From positions 1 to 64,000 of the forward strand of contig CAWFPB010000001.1 of NCBI GenBank assembly GCA_963817755.1: DNA of 64,000 nucleotides, given 5' to 3'. Source of the DNA: Oleiagrimonas sp963817755. Lineage in GTDB: Bacteria; Pseudomonadota; Gammaproteobacteria; Xanthomonadales; Rhodanobacteraceae. The position numbers were made by a program, and so were the translations under genes. Below are positions 47,525-55,988 of the stretch, one piece after another; the stretch's first letter is position 1, and every line of letters begins with the position of its first letter. The notes under the pieces are model-generated. The model worked only from the letters and a program-made list of their open reading frames with translations, had not been told where the DNA came from and made no database searches.

Positions 47525-48352
47525 ATGCAGGATTTCTTCAATCGCTTCGGACTTCCGTCGGACCTCGCTGATACGGTCAAGGCGCATGGCATCAAGTTGC
47601 TGATTGCCCTGCTGGTGCTGGTGATTGGCCTCTGGGTGGCCAGGATCGTGGCCAACATGGGACGGCGCGCGATGAAGCACGCCAAGGTCGATGTGACCCT
47701 GGTGACATTTCTGCGCAACATGCTGTTCGGTCTGCTGGTGGTGGTGGTGATCGTGGCCGCGTTGAGCACGGCCGGTATTCCCTCGGCCTCGTTCGTGACG
47801 GTGCTGGGTGCCGCCGGCCTGGCGATCGGCCTGTCGTTGCAGGGTTCGCTGTCGAACCTGGCCTGGGGGGTGCTGCTGATCATGTTCCGCCCGTTCAAGG
47901 TCGGCGATTTCGTGGAGATCGGCTCGCTCATGGGTACGGTCGACAGCATCGACCTGATGCAGACCCGGCTGGTGGCCCCGGACGGCCGCGAGGTGGTGAT
48001 TCCCAATGCCAAGGTCGGCGGTGATGCCGTCATCAACTTCAACAGCCGCGGCACCCGGCGCTTCGAGGTCGCGGTCGGTATCGGTTACGGCGACGACATC
48101 GGCAAGGCCATGGACGCGGTGCGTGTCCTGCTGACCGAGGACAAGCGCATCCACACCGAGCCGGCTTCGGGCGTGTGGACGACCGAACTGGGCGACAGCA
48201 GCGTGAACCTGGTGATCCGCGGATGGGTTGCAACGTCCGATTTCTGGGCGGTGCAGACCGACATGGTGCGCGCCGTGAAGGAGCGTTTCGACGCCGAGGG
48301 CATCTCGATCCCGTTCCCGCAGCGCGAGGTTCTCACGCGCGCGGTTTCGTGA
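47525..48352 (+). CDS. Small-conductance mechanosensitive channel (MscS)
   Basis: A 275-residue MscS channel of E. coli size. Three membrane helices are visible, with the pore-lining motif LGAAGLAIGLSLQGSLSNLAWG and the beta-domain FRPFKVGDFVEIGSLMGTV. It opens under hypo-osmotic tension. ATG 47525 has AGGTGA before it. An in-frame TTG at 47507 exists but is less likely. It is 178 nt upstream of aceF, and a second MscS gene lies directly after aceF. Confidence 0.93.
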   Translation: MQDFFNRFGLPSDLADTVKAHGIKLLIALLVLVIGLWVARIVANMGRRAMKHAKVDVTLVTFLRNMLFGLLVVVVIVAALSTAGIPSASFVTVLGAAGLAIGLSLQGSLSNLAWGVLLIMFRPFKVGDFVEIGSLMGTVDSIDLMQTRLVAPDGREVVIPNAKVGGDAVINFNSRGTRRFEVAVGIGYGDDIGKAMDAVRVLLTEDKRIHTEPASGVWTTELGDSSVNLVIRGWVATSDFWAVQTDMVRAVKERFDAEGISIPFPQREVLTRAVS

Positions 48353-48530
48353 GCTGCCGGGGTGACGGATCGGCAGCAATGAACGCTTCATGCCGGTTGT
48401 TCATGGCCGGAAACTAAAACAAGCGCGTCGATTCGTCTTATCATGGGCGTTCCCCCTGGGGTGCTCGGGTCAGGGCATCCCTCGTTTGACGGCGTAGCCG
48501 ACGCCCCGCCCAGCCCTGCCAGGAGGATTC

Positions 48531-49880
48531 ATGGCCCAAGTCGAGGAAATTCGCGTCCCGGATATCGGTGATTTCGATGGCGTACCGGTCATCGAGGTGC
48601 TGGTGAAGCCGGGAGACTCGGTGAGCAAGGACCAGGGGCTGGTCACGCTGGAATCGGACAAGGCCACCATGGAGGTGCCGGCACCGGGCGCGGGCACCAT
48701 CAAGGAGGTCAAGGTGTCCGAGGGCGACGAGGTGTCCGAGGGCGTGGTGATCGTGACCTACGAGCCGTCCGGGGACAAGGCCGAACAGGCATCGGCGCCC
48801 GCTCCGGCCCCGGCCCCCGAACCGGCGCCGAGTCCGGCGCCCGCACCGTCGCCGTCGCCGGAACCCGCACCGTCGCCGTCGCCGGCACCGTCTTCGCCCT
48901 CCGACGCGGATGCCGGCGAGAAGCGTTCGCCTCCGGTGGCCTTCGACGCCAGCGTGGTGATGCCGGGCGACGCGCCCTACGCCAGTCCGGCGGTGCGTGC
49001 CTTCGCCCGCGAGCTGGGCGTGGACTTGCACCAGGTCAAGGGCAGCGGTCGCAAGGGACGCATCCAGCGCGAGGACGTGCAGGCCTGGGTCAAGCATGCG
49101 CTGGCTTCCGGGGCGCGCCCCAGCGGCAATGGCGGCGGTGGCAACGGGCTGGACCTGCTGCCGTGGCCGAAGGTGGATTTCGCCAAGTTCGGCGAGGTCG
49201 AGGAAAAACCGCTCTCGCGCATCAAGAAGATTTCCGGCGCCAACCTGGCGCGCAACTGGGCCATGATCCCGCACGTGACCCAGCACGATGCGGCCGACAT
49301 CACCGAGATGGAGGCGTTCCGCAAGAAGCTGGGCCGCGAGAACGAGAGCCTGAAGGTCACCCCGCTGGTGTTCCTGATCAAGGCGGTGGTCGCCGGACTC
49401 AAGGAGTTCCCGCAGTTCAACGCCTCGCTGGATGCTTCCGGCGAGACGCTGATCCTCAAGAAATACTTCCACATCGGCATCGCCGTGGACACGCCGGACG
49501 GGCTGGTGGTGCCGGTGCTCCGCGATTGCGACCAGAAGGGTCTTCTGGACCTGGCGCGCGAGCTGGGCGAGGTATCGAAAAAGGCACGTGAGAAGAAGCT
49601 GGGGCCGGCCGAGATGTCCGGTGGCTGCTTCTCGATCTCCTCGCTGGGCGGCATCGGCGGCACCGCATTCACGCCGATCGTCAATGCGCCGGAAGTAGCC
49701 ATCCTGGGCGTGTCGCGCTCGTCGATGCAGCCGGTGTGGGACGGCGATTCCTTCCAGCCGCGCCTGATGCTTCCGCTGTCGCTGTCCTACGATCACCGCG
49801 TGATCGACGGCGCCGACGCCGCCCGCTTCGCCGCCTACGTGGCCAAGGTGCTGGGCGACATCCGACGCCTGCTTCTGTGA
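48531..49880 (+). CDS. aceF: Pyruvate dehydrogenase E2 (dihydrolipoamide acetyltransferase)
   Basis: Core enzyme of the pyruvate dehydrogenase complex. It has 449 residues with one N-terminal lipoyl domain (Lys44 in ESDKATMEV). A Pro/Ala/Ser linker at about 88-125 precedes the peripheral-subunit-binding domain (SPAVRAFARELGVDLHQVKG). The catalytic domain has His422 in DHRVIDG. E. coli E2 has three lipoyl domains; this has one. AGGAGG precedes the ATG. The linker is coded by repetitive CCGGCGCC-type DNA. The E3 gene lpd follows, interrupted by a channel gene. Confidence 0.95.
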   Translation: MAQVEEIRVPDIGDFDGVPVIEVLVKPGDSVSKDQGLVTLESDKATMEVPAPGAGTIKEVKVSEGDEVSEGVVIVTYEPSGDKAEQASAPAPAPAPEPAPSPAPAPSPSPEPAPSPSPAPSSPSDADAGEKRSPPVAFDASVVMPGDAPYASPAVRAFARELGVDLHQVKGSGRKGRIQREDVQAWVKHALASGARPSGNGGGGNGLDLLPWPKVDFAKFGEVEEKPLSRIKKISGANLARNWAMIPHVTQHDAADITEMEAFRKKLGRENESLKVTPLVFLIKAVVAGLKEFPQFNASLDASGETLILKKYFHIGIAVDTPDGLVVPVLRDCDQKGLLDLARELGEVSKKAREKKLGPAEMSGGCFSISSLGGIGGTAFTPIVNAPEVAILGVSRSSMQPVWDGDSFQPRLMLPLSLSYDHRVIDGADAARFAAYVAKVLGDIRRLLL

Positions 49881-49890
49881 GCCTGCCGCG

Positions 49891-50955
49891 ATGCTGTTCC
49901 GGACCCTCCAGGCCAACCTGACGATGCATGCCGCGCCCAAGGCCGTCGAGCACGGCCTGCGGCAGATCGTCGAATGGCTGAACATGGGGTTCAAGCTGGG
50001 CGGCGTCAGGGTGACCATCGGCTCGGTGCTTGCCGCCCTCATGCTGCTGGTCCTGTTCATGGTCGGCTCGGCGGTCATCAAGTACCTGCTGCGCCGCTAC
50101 GGCAGTCGCAACCAGCACGTCAACCCGTCCTCGCTGTACGCCATCGAGCGCGTGGTGCACTACGTCCTGATGGCGGTCGGCGTGCTGTGGGCGCTGAGCG
50201 TGGCCGGCATCCCGATGGCCAAGATGACGGTCTTTGCCGGTGCGCTGGGCGTGGGCCTGGGCTTCGGCCTGCAGGCCATCTTCAACAACTTCGTCTCCGG
50301 CCTGATCCTGTTGTTCGAGCGCAGCCTGAAGGTCGGCGATTTCGTCGAGCTGGCCTCGGGCGTGCACGGCAGCGTGCGCGACATCTACATCCGCGCCACC
50401 CGCATCAGCACCAACGACAACATCGACATCCTGGTGCCCAACTCCGAGTTCGTGAACGGACGGGTGGTCAACTGGACGTTGCAGGACGGCGCGCGGCGAC
50501 TGCGCGTGCCGTTCGGCGTGGCCTACGGCACCGACAAGGAGCGGGTGAAGATGGCCGCGCTGGAAGCCGCCGCGGAGGTCCCGTTCACCCTGACCGGGGA
50601 AGGGCCGCGCGCGCCGCAGGTGTGGCTGACTGGCTTCGGCGACTCCTCGCTGGATTTCCAGCTGGTGGTCTGGCTCACGCCCGAGGCCACGCGCCGCCCC
50701 AGTTCGGTGACCGCGGCCTACAACTGGGCGCTGCACACGGCGCTGGAGAAATATGGCATCGAGATTCCGTTCCCGCAGCGCGACCTGCACGTGAAGTCCT
50801 GGCCGACCGGCGAGGCGGTGCCCGATGCCCCCGCCGCGCCGCTGCCGCCGGAGCTGACCGAAAACGACGCCGTGCGCGACATCCAGCGCGAGATCGAGGA
50901 AGCCGCGGCGCCCGAATCCGAATCCCCCGCCCCGTCGCCGGGCAAGCGGCGCTGA
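49891..50955 (+). CDS. Mechanosensitive ion channel family protein (second MscS)
   Basis: A 354-residue MscS-family protein. It has an N-terminal membrane helix (SVLAALMLLVLFMVGSAVI), then MTVFAGALGVGLGFGLQAIFNNFVSG with the pore helix and ERSLKVGDFVELASGVHG at the beta domain. The C-terminal 45 residues are charged and Pro-rich. It lies 10 nt after aceF and 42 nt before lpd, so it is probably transcribed with them. The insertion of a channel between E2 and E3 is conserved context in some Xanthomonadales, though I am not certain how widely. Confidence 0.9.
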   Translation: MLFRTLQANLTMHAAPKAVEHGLRQIVEWLNMGFKLGGVRVTIGSVLAALMLLVLFMVGSAVIKYLLRRYGSRNQHVNPSSLYAIERVVHYVLMAVGVLWALSVAGIPMAKMTVFAGALGVGLGFGLQAIFNNFVSGLILLFERSLKVGDFVELASGVHGSVRDIYIRATRISTNDNIDILVPNSEFVNGRVVNWTLQDGARRLRVPFGVAYGTDKERVKMAALEAAAEVPFTLTGEGPRAPQVWLTGFGDSSLDFQLVVWLTPEATRRPSSVTAAYNWALHTALEKYGIEIPFPQRDLHVKSWPTGEAVPDAPAAPLPPELTENDAVRDIQREIEEAAAPESESPAPSPGKRR

Positions 50956-50997
50956 GCGCCCGCCCGCGACCTGCAACGACCACAAGGAAATTCCCGC

Positions 50998-52812
50998 ATG
51001 GCCAACATTCTCGAGATCAAGGTTCCCGACATCGGCGACTTCGACAAGGTCCCCGTGATCGAGGTCCTGGTCGCGCCCGGCGACCGGGTCGAGAAGGAGC
51101 AGAGCCTGATCACCCTGGAGTCGGACAAGGCCACCATGGAGGTGCCTTCCACCGCGGCCGGCATCGTGGCCGAGGTCAAGGTCGGCGAGGGTGACGAAGT
51201 CGGCGAGGGCACGGTCATCGTGACCCTCGAGGCCGAGGATGGTGCTGACGGTGCCGATGCGCCCGCGCCCTCGAGCTCTTCACCTTCACCGGCACCGGCA
51301 CCTGCGTCGTCGTCGTCGCCGGACGCGCAGCCGGCACCGGCGCCCGCGCCGTCCTCTGCGCCGGCCCCGCAGGCGGCCGGCGACAGCGGCCGCAAGGCCG
51401 ACATCGAATGCCAGGTGCTGGTGCTCGGCTCGGGTCCCGGCGGCTACACCGCCGCCTTCCGTGCCGCCGACCTGGACCTGGACACGGTGCTGGTCGAGCG
51501 CTACGAAACGCTGGGCGGCGTGTGCCTGAATGTCGGCTGCATCCCGTCCAAGGCCCTGCTGCATGCCGCCGCCGTGATCGAGGAAGCCGATGCCATGGCC
51601 GCGCACGGTATTTCCTTCGGCAAGCCCAAGATCGAGCTGGACAAGCTGCGCGGCTTCAAGGACAAGGTGGTCGGCAAGCTGACCGGTGGCCTGGACGGCA
51701 TGGCGAAGAAACGCAAGGTGCGCACGGTGCAGGGCACCGGTACCTTCGTCTCGCCGCACGAGCTGGAGGTCGAGACCGGCGACGGCACCAAGCTGATCCG
51801 TTTCGAGAAGGCCATCATCGCCGCGGGCAGCCAGTCGGTGAAGCTGCCGATGTTCCCGTGGGATGACGAGCGCATCATGGACTCCACCCGCGCGCTGGAG
51901 CTGGCCGACGTGCCCAAGAAGCTGCTGGTGGTCGGCGGCGGCATTATCGGCCTGGAAATGGCCACCGTGTATGCCGCACTGGGCAGCGAGGTCACCGTGG
52001 TCGAGCTGGCCGACCAGCTGATGCCGGGGGCCGACAAGGACCTGATCAAGCCGCTGGCCCAGCGCATCGCCAAGCGCTACAAGGGCATTCACCTCAAGAC
52101 CAAGGTGGTCGAGGCCAAGGCGCAGAAGAACGGCATCAAGGTGGCGTTCGAGGGCGACGACCAGCCCGATGGCGTGATCTACGACCGCGTGCTGGTGTCC
52201 ATCGGCCGCAGCCCCAACGGTGGCAAGATCGGTGCCGACAAGGCCGGGATCGAAGTCACCGAGCGCGGTTTCATTCCGGTCGACCGACAGATGCGCACCA
52301 ACGTGGCGCACATCTTCGCCATCGGCGACCTGGTCGGCCAGCCGATGCTGGCGCACAAGGCCACCCACGAGGGCAAGGTCGCAGCCGAGGTCTGCGCCGG
52401 CATGAAGAGCCAGTTCGACGCCCGCGTGATCCCGTCGGTGGCCTATACCGACCCGGAGATTGCCTGGGTCGGCGTGACCGAGCGCGAGGCCAAGGAGAAG
52501 GGCCTGAAGGTCGGCGTGGGCAAGTTCCCGTGGGCGGCCTCGGGCCGCGCCATCGGCATCGACCGTACCGAGGGCTTCACCAAGCTGATCTTCGACGAGG
52601 ACTCCCATCGCATCGTCGGTGCCGGCATCGTCGGCCCGCACGCCGGCGACCTGATCAGTGAGCTGGCGCTGGCCATCGAGATGGGCTGCGAGGCGGCCGA
52701 CATCGGCCTGACCGTGCACCCGCACCCGACCCTGAGCGAGTCGGTGGGCATGGCCGCCGAGGTCTACGAAGGCACCATCACCGACCTGTACCTGCCCAAG
52801 AAGAACAAATGA
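50998..52812 (+). CDS. lpdA: Dihydrolipoamide dehydrogenase with N-terminal lipoyl domain
   Basis: E3 of the pyruvate dehydrogenase complex; reoxidises the dihydrolipoyl groups with NAD. It has 604 residues: residues 1-80 are a lipoyl domain (Lys44 in ESDKATMEV) nearly identical in layout to that of aceF. A Ser/Pro/Ala linker to about 125 leads into the flavoprotein. The redox disulfide is C176-x4-C181 (CLNVGC), the FAD motif GSGPGGYTAAFRA, the NAD motif GGGIIGLEMATVYAALG, and the active-site HPHPTLSE near the C-terminus. Lipoyl-E3 fusions are known in this group. Confidence 0.96.
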   Translation: MANILEIKVPDIGDFDKVPVIEVLVAPGDRVEKEQSLITLESDKATMEVPSTAAGIVAEVKVGEGDEVGEGTVIVTLEAEDGADGADAPAPSSSSPSPAPAPASSSSPDAQPAPAPAPSSAPAPQAAGDSGRKADIECQVLVLGSGPGGYTAAFRAADLDLDTVLVERYETLGGVCLNVGCIPSKALLHAAAVIEEADAMAAHGISFGKPKIELDKLRGFKDKVVGKLTGGLDGMAKKRKVRTVQGTGTFVSPHELEVETGDGTKLIRFEKAIIAAGSQSVKLPMFPWDDERIMDSTRALELADVPKKLLVVGGGIIGLEMATVYAALGSEVTVVELADQLMPGADKDLIKPLAQRIAKRYKGIHLKTKVVEAKAQKNGIKVAFEGDDQPDGVIYDRVLVSIGRSPNGGKIGADKAGIEVTERGFIPVDRQMRTNVAHIFAIGDLVGQPMLAHKATHEGKVAAEVCAGMKSQFDARVIPSVAYTDPEIAWVGVTEREAKEKGLKVGVGKFPWAASGRAIGIDRTEGFTKLIFDEDSHRIVGAGIVGPHAGDLISELALAIEMGCEAADIGLTVHPHPTLSESVGMAAEVYEGTITDLYLPKKNK

Positions 52813-52836
52813 ACGGCGCGGGCCGGCGTGCGGGAA

Positions 52837-54354
52837 TCAGCGTTCCAGCGCCGGCTCGTTTTTCCCGTTGCCCGAGTCCATGCCAATGCGGTTGCGACCG
52901 CTTCGCTTGACTTCCAGCAGCCGTCTGTCGGCCCGCTTGAATGCCTGCATGAGTGATTCGCCGGCACGGACCGCAGCCACGCCGAAGCTCGCCGTCAGAT
53001 GGCGGGTGGTGCCCGGGATTTCGGTGCGGTGCAGCAGCTTCCGCAAGCGTTCGGCGGTGGCGACAGCCTGCGCGTGATCCATGCCGGGCAATAACAGCAT
53101 GAACTCGTCGCCGCCGAAACGGCCGAACACGTCCGACCGGCGCAGTTGCATCCGCACCGTGGCGGCCAGGCGCACCAGCGCCTGGTCGCCGACTGCGTGA
53201 CCGTAACTGTCGTTGATGTCCTTGAAGCGGTCGATATCCAGCATGATCAGCGACACCGGCTGGCCGAAACGCCGGGCGTCGGCCAGTGCCTGTTCGCTGC
53301 GGTCGAAGAAATGCTGCTTGCTGGCCACCTTGGTCAGTCCGTCGCGAAAGGCCAGTTCGCTGAGTTCCCGGTTGCTGGCCACCAGTGCCGGCACGGCAAG
53401 GCCGAAATAGGCGCTGGCGGCGATCACGCAGAGTGCGAACTGGTACACCAGTGCCTGCCCGGCCAGACCCAGGATGGCCACCCACAGCGCAAGCACGGTG
53501 CTGAAAAGGGCCAGGCTCACGGCGCTGCGGAACGGACTTTCCGTGTACACGATCCACATCTGCGGGATGATCAGGAAAAATACGGCGAAGGCGATCTCCC
53601 GGTGCCTGAAATGCGCGGCCACAAGCATGACCACGCTGAGCAGGAAGACGCTGGCTGCCAGCTTGCCCAGATAGCGCCCCGTGCCCTGGTGCCGGGCGCG
53701 GAAATCCAGACCGCCGAACCAGGCCTGGATTTGCGGGTAGCCCCGGCTCAGCAGGCCCAGGAACATCGGCGTGAGCACCAGCGCGCCGGCCATGTCTCCG
53801 ATCCACCAGGGCAGCCACAGGCCCGATGCCCCTTCCGGACTGATCATGCCGGTCAGCCTCAGCGATTGCACGCCGGTCAGCGATGCGGCCAGGGACGAGG
53901 CGCTGCCGATGGCCAGGAAGGCCACGATCAGGACCGGCAGGGACTGCAAGCTGGTGCTGCGCACGAAGCGCCGCAGCAATGCTGCGCCGAACCCGTAGGA
54001 CGCGCAATGCACGGTGCCGAACAGCAGCCCGCTTTCCAGGAGGGTGTGCCATGCCAGTTGTGACTGGTAGATGGACTGGGTCCAGAACGTGGTGGCGACC
54101 GAGCAGGCAATGAGCACCGGGACGGCCCGCCAGCCCATTACCAGTAGGGCGGCCAGGCTCAGGCCGGCGGGAGGAAACCACAAGCTGGCATGCGGGGCGT
54201 ATTGCATGAGCGCGGAAATGCGCCACAGGGCCAGCCAGGCCAGCGCCAGCGACAAGTATCGAAGCGTAGCGTACGAGCGAGGACCGGCGCCGACACGATG
54301 CATCCACGCGCGAGGGTGGCGTTCCGTCTTTGGAGGGGAACCGGGTGCGTGCAT
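52837..54354 (-). CDS. MASE1-GGDEF diguanylate cyclase
   Basis: A 505-residue membrane protein. The N-terminal MASE1-type region has about eight helices (residues 28-330). The GGDEF domain (about 340-495) carries the intact active site FGGDEF, and five residues before it an RRSD I-site, so it should make c-di-GMP with product inhibition. The input signal is unknown. Convergent with lpd (24 nt between). An ATG at 54354 is followed by other in-frame starts; I kept the first. Confidence 0.92.
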   Translation of the reverse strand: MHAPGSPPKTERHPRAWMHRVGAGPRSYATLRYLSLALAWLALWRISALMQYAPHASLWFPPAGLSLAALLVMGWRAVPVLIACSVATTFWTQSIYQSQLAWHTLLESGLLFGTVHCASYGFGAALLRRFVRSTSLQSLPVLIVAFLAIGSASSLAASLTGVQSLRLTGMISPEGASGLWLPWWIGDMAGALVLTPMFLGLLSRGYPQIQAWFGGLDFRARHQGTGRYLGKLAASVFLLSVVMLVAAHFRHREIAFAVFFLIIPQMWIVYTESPFRSAVSLALFSTVLALWVAILGLAGQALVYQFALCVIAASAYFGLAVPALVASNRELSELAFRDGLTKVASKQHFFDRSEQALADARRFGQPVSLIMLDIDRFKDINDSYGHAVGDQALVRLAATVRMQLRRSDVFGRFGGDEFMLLLPGMDHAQAVATAERLRKLLHRTEIPGTTRHLTASFGVAAVRAGESLMQAFKRADRRLLEVKRSGRNRIGMDSGNGKNEPALER

Positions 54355-54478
54355 GGTCCGCCTTGGAGCATCGTCAGGTCGGTGACCCTAGTATGCCGAG
54401 CCGCCCTCGCGGTAGCCAATGCGCCAATGGCCGGTGCGGTGCGGACCCGGGCCGGAGTGCGCCGGTCGCGGTGTCTGC

Positions 54479-54919
54479 CTAGCGATGCGTGCGGCGGGGC
54501 GTCGGCAGCAGGCTCAGCACGGCGGTCAGGCCCGCGCACGCGGCCAGGCCGAGCAGCCAGGGACTGGTCAGCGGCCGGGACGGGACCGACGTGATCAGGT
54601 CCTGCCACCACGCACCCGCCGACCCCACGCCGTAGCCGATGCCGGTCGCGATCAGGACCAGCATCAGCAGGGGGCCGGCCAGGCGCTCGAAACCATCGCG
54701 GCGCCGACGCGTGATGCGATCCGCGACACGATCGGCGAAATCGGCCGGAAGCGGGTCGGGTGGTGACTGGCGAAGCGCGTGCACGATCCGGCGGTAATCG
54801 CGCAGGCGTTCGTCGCCGTCATCGGCAAGGTCCAGGCGCTCGGCGCGCAGGGCGCGTTCCTGGGCCTGCCACTCCTGGCTCGTGAACTCGGGTTCGTCGC
54901 GGTGGCTGGGCATGTTCAT
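54479..54919 (-). CDS. Anti-sigma factor-like membrane protein
   Basis: A 146-residue protein with a charged N-terminal part (MNMPSHRDEPEFTSQEW; helical) and two membrane helices (LLMLVLIATGIGYGVGSAGAW and LLGLAACAGLTAVLSLL). The ATG overlaps the sigma factor stop by 4 nt (ATGA). Its position and topology make it the likely membrane anti-sigma partner of that ECF factor. No zinc motif (HxxxCxxC) is seen. Confidence 0.72.
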   Translation of the reverse strand: MNMPSHRDEPEFTSQEWQAQERALRAERLDLADDGDERLRDYRRIVHALRQSPPDPLPADFADRVADRITRRRRDGFERLAGPLLMLVLIATGIGYGVGSAGAWWQDLITSVPSRPLTSPWLLGLAACAGLTAVLSLLPTPRRTHR

Positions 54920-55479
54920 GGACACACTCCGATACGGGTTTGCAGCAGCTGGCGCAATCGTGCACGGCTGCGGAACAGGTGGCTCTTGATCGTGCCTTCG
55001 GCCAGGCCGGTGACGACGGCGATCTCGGCCACGGACAGTTCGTCCAGATGATAGAGGGTCAGCACGGCACGCTGCACCGGGGGCAGGCGTTCGATGGCCC
55101 GGTGCAACAGGGCGGAGGATTCCTCGTCGATGGCTTCCGATTCGACGTCGGCGCCGTCGGCGACGCGATCCAGCGGCTGCGGTCCATCCGCACGCGCGGG
55201 CTCGGCCAGCGGGATGCGCTTGCGCTGGAGGTGGCGCACCGCAATATGCCAGGCGATGCGTCCGATCCAGGTGCCCAGCGCGCTGTCGCCGCGATATTGG
55301 TGCAGGGTGCGATGCACGCGCAGGAAGGTCTCCTGGCACAGGTCGCGCACGTCCTCGGGGTCGCGCACCAGGCGCTGGATCAGGTGCCGGCACAGGTTCT
55401 GGTGGGCCTGCACCAGGCGTGCGAAGGCCCCCGGCACGTCGGCCAGCACGGCGTCGACCAGTTCGCGGTCCGCGTTCAT
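54916..55479 (-). CDS. ECF RNA polymerase sigma factor (RpoE-like)
   Basis: A 187-residue sigma factor. Region 2: VRDPEDVRDLCQETFLRVHR and GDSALGTWIGRIAWHIAVRHL. Region 4: LSVAEIAVVTGLAEGTIKSHLFRSRARL. Typical stress-type ECF. It is followed by its probable anti-sigma gene, overlapping by 4 nt. The region upstream (55480-55615) holds a 13-bp perfect inverted repeat (55525-55560). Confidence 0.94.
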   Translation of the reverse strand: MNADRELVDAVLADVPGAFARLVQAHQNLCRHLIQRLVRDPEDVRDLCQETFLRVHRTLHQYRGDSALGTWIGRIAWHIAVRHLQRKRIPLAEPARADGPQPLDRVADGADVESEAIDEESSALLHRAIERLPPVQRAVLTLYHLDELSVAEIAVVTGLAEGTIKSHLFRSRARLRQLLQTRIGVCP

Positions 55480-55524
55480 GCGGCAGGCTCCGGTTCCATG
55501 TCCGCGATAGATACGTTCCTGCTA

Positions 55525-55560
55525 GATCCGGTTGCAGTGCATTTTGCCTGCAACCGGATC
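55525..55560. repeat. 13-bp perfect inverted repeat in a divergent promoter region
   Basis: GATCCGGTTGCAG (55525-55537) and CTGCAACCGGATC (55548-55560) are exact complements separated by 10 nt. They lie between the ECF sigma start (55479, minus) and a small membrane-protein gene (55616, plus). It may be an operator or an RNA hairpin in the leader of either gene. Confidence 0.75.
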
Positions 55561-55615
55561 GCCGGTGGCCGTATCCAACGCTGCGAATCCCCTTTCACCG
55601 ACCGGAGTTCCGTCC

Positions 55616-55942
55616 ATGATCAGCGGCAACCTGATTCCCATCGTCCTGTTCCTGTGCATCGCCTACGCCATCAAGGCCTTCATCGACGCGCGGGTGCGCC
55701 TGCGCATGGTGTCCGAAGGCATCGGCGAGGAGATGGTGCGCTCGCTGCTGAAAGAGGAAGAGCAGCGCCGGCGCCTGGGCTCACTGCGCTGGGGCATCGT
55801 GCTGGTCGCGCTGGCGATCGGCTTCGGCATCATCCAGGCCGCCGGCTGGGATGAGTTGAACGCCGGCGTGATCGCGGTGCTGGCGGCCGCGACCGGCCTG
55901 GGCAACCTGGCCTACTTCATGGCCGCGCGGCGCATGCAGTGA
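55616..55942 (+). CDS. Small inner-membrane protein (DUF6249-like)
   Basis: A 108-residue protein with three predicted membrane helices (LIPIVLFLCIAYAIKAFI; GIVLVALAIGFGIIQAA; VIAVLAAATGLGNLAYFM) and a basic/acidic loop between (EEMVRSLLKEEEQRRR). The layout matches DUF6249-type proteins, which are often near ECF sigma genes. Function unknown. ATG 55616 is preceded by CGGAG. Confidence 0.68.
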   Translation: MISGNLIPIVLFLCIAYAIKAFIDARVRLRMVSEGIGEEMVRSLLKEEEQRRRLGSLRWGIVLVALAIGFGIIQAAGWDELNAGVIAVLAAATGLGNLAYFMAARRMQ

Positions 55943-55950
55943 CGCGGGTC

Positions 55951-55983
55951 GTCCGGACGCCGGCGCACGGCCGGCGTCCGGAC
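55951..55983. terminator. 14-bp GC-rich hairpin between convergent genes
   Basis: GTCCGGACGCCGGC (55951-55964) pairs perfectly with GCCGGCGTCCGGAC (55970-55983) around a 5-nt loop. It lies between the stop of the DUF6249-like gene (55942) and that of the aconitase (55989). No U-tract. Confidence 0.5.
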
Positions 55984-55988
55984 GGGTC

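Noticed and set aside
48795..48903. E2 linker DNA as a CRISPR or intergenic tandem repeat
   Set aside because: The repeats are short, irregular, within a single reading frame and encode a Pro/Ala/Ser linker that E2 enzymes normally have.
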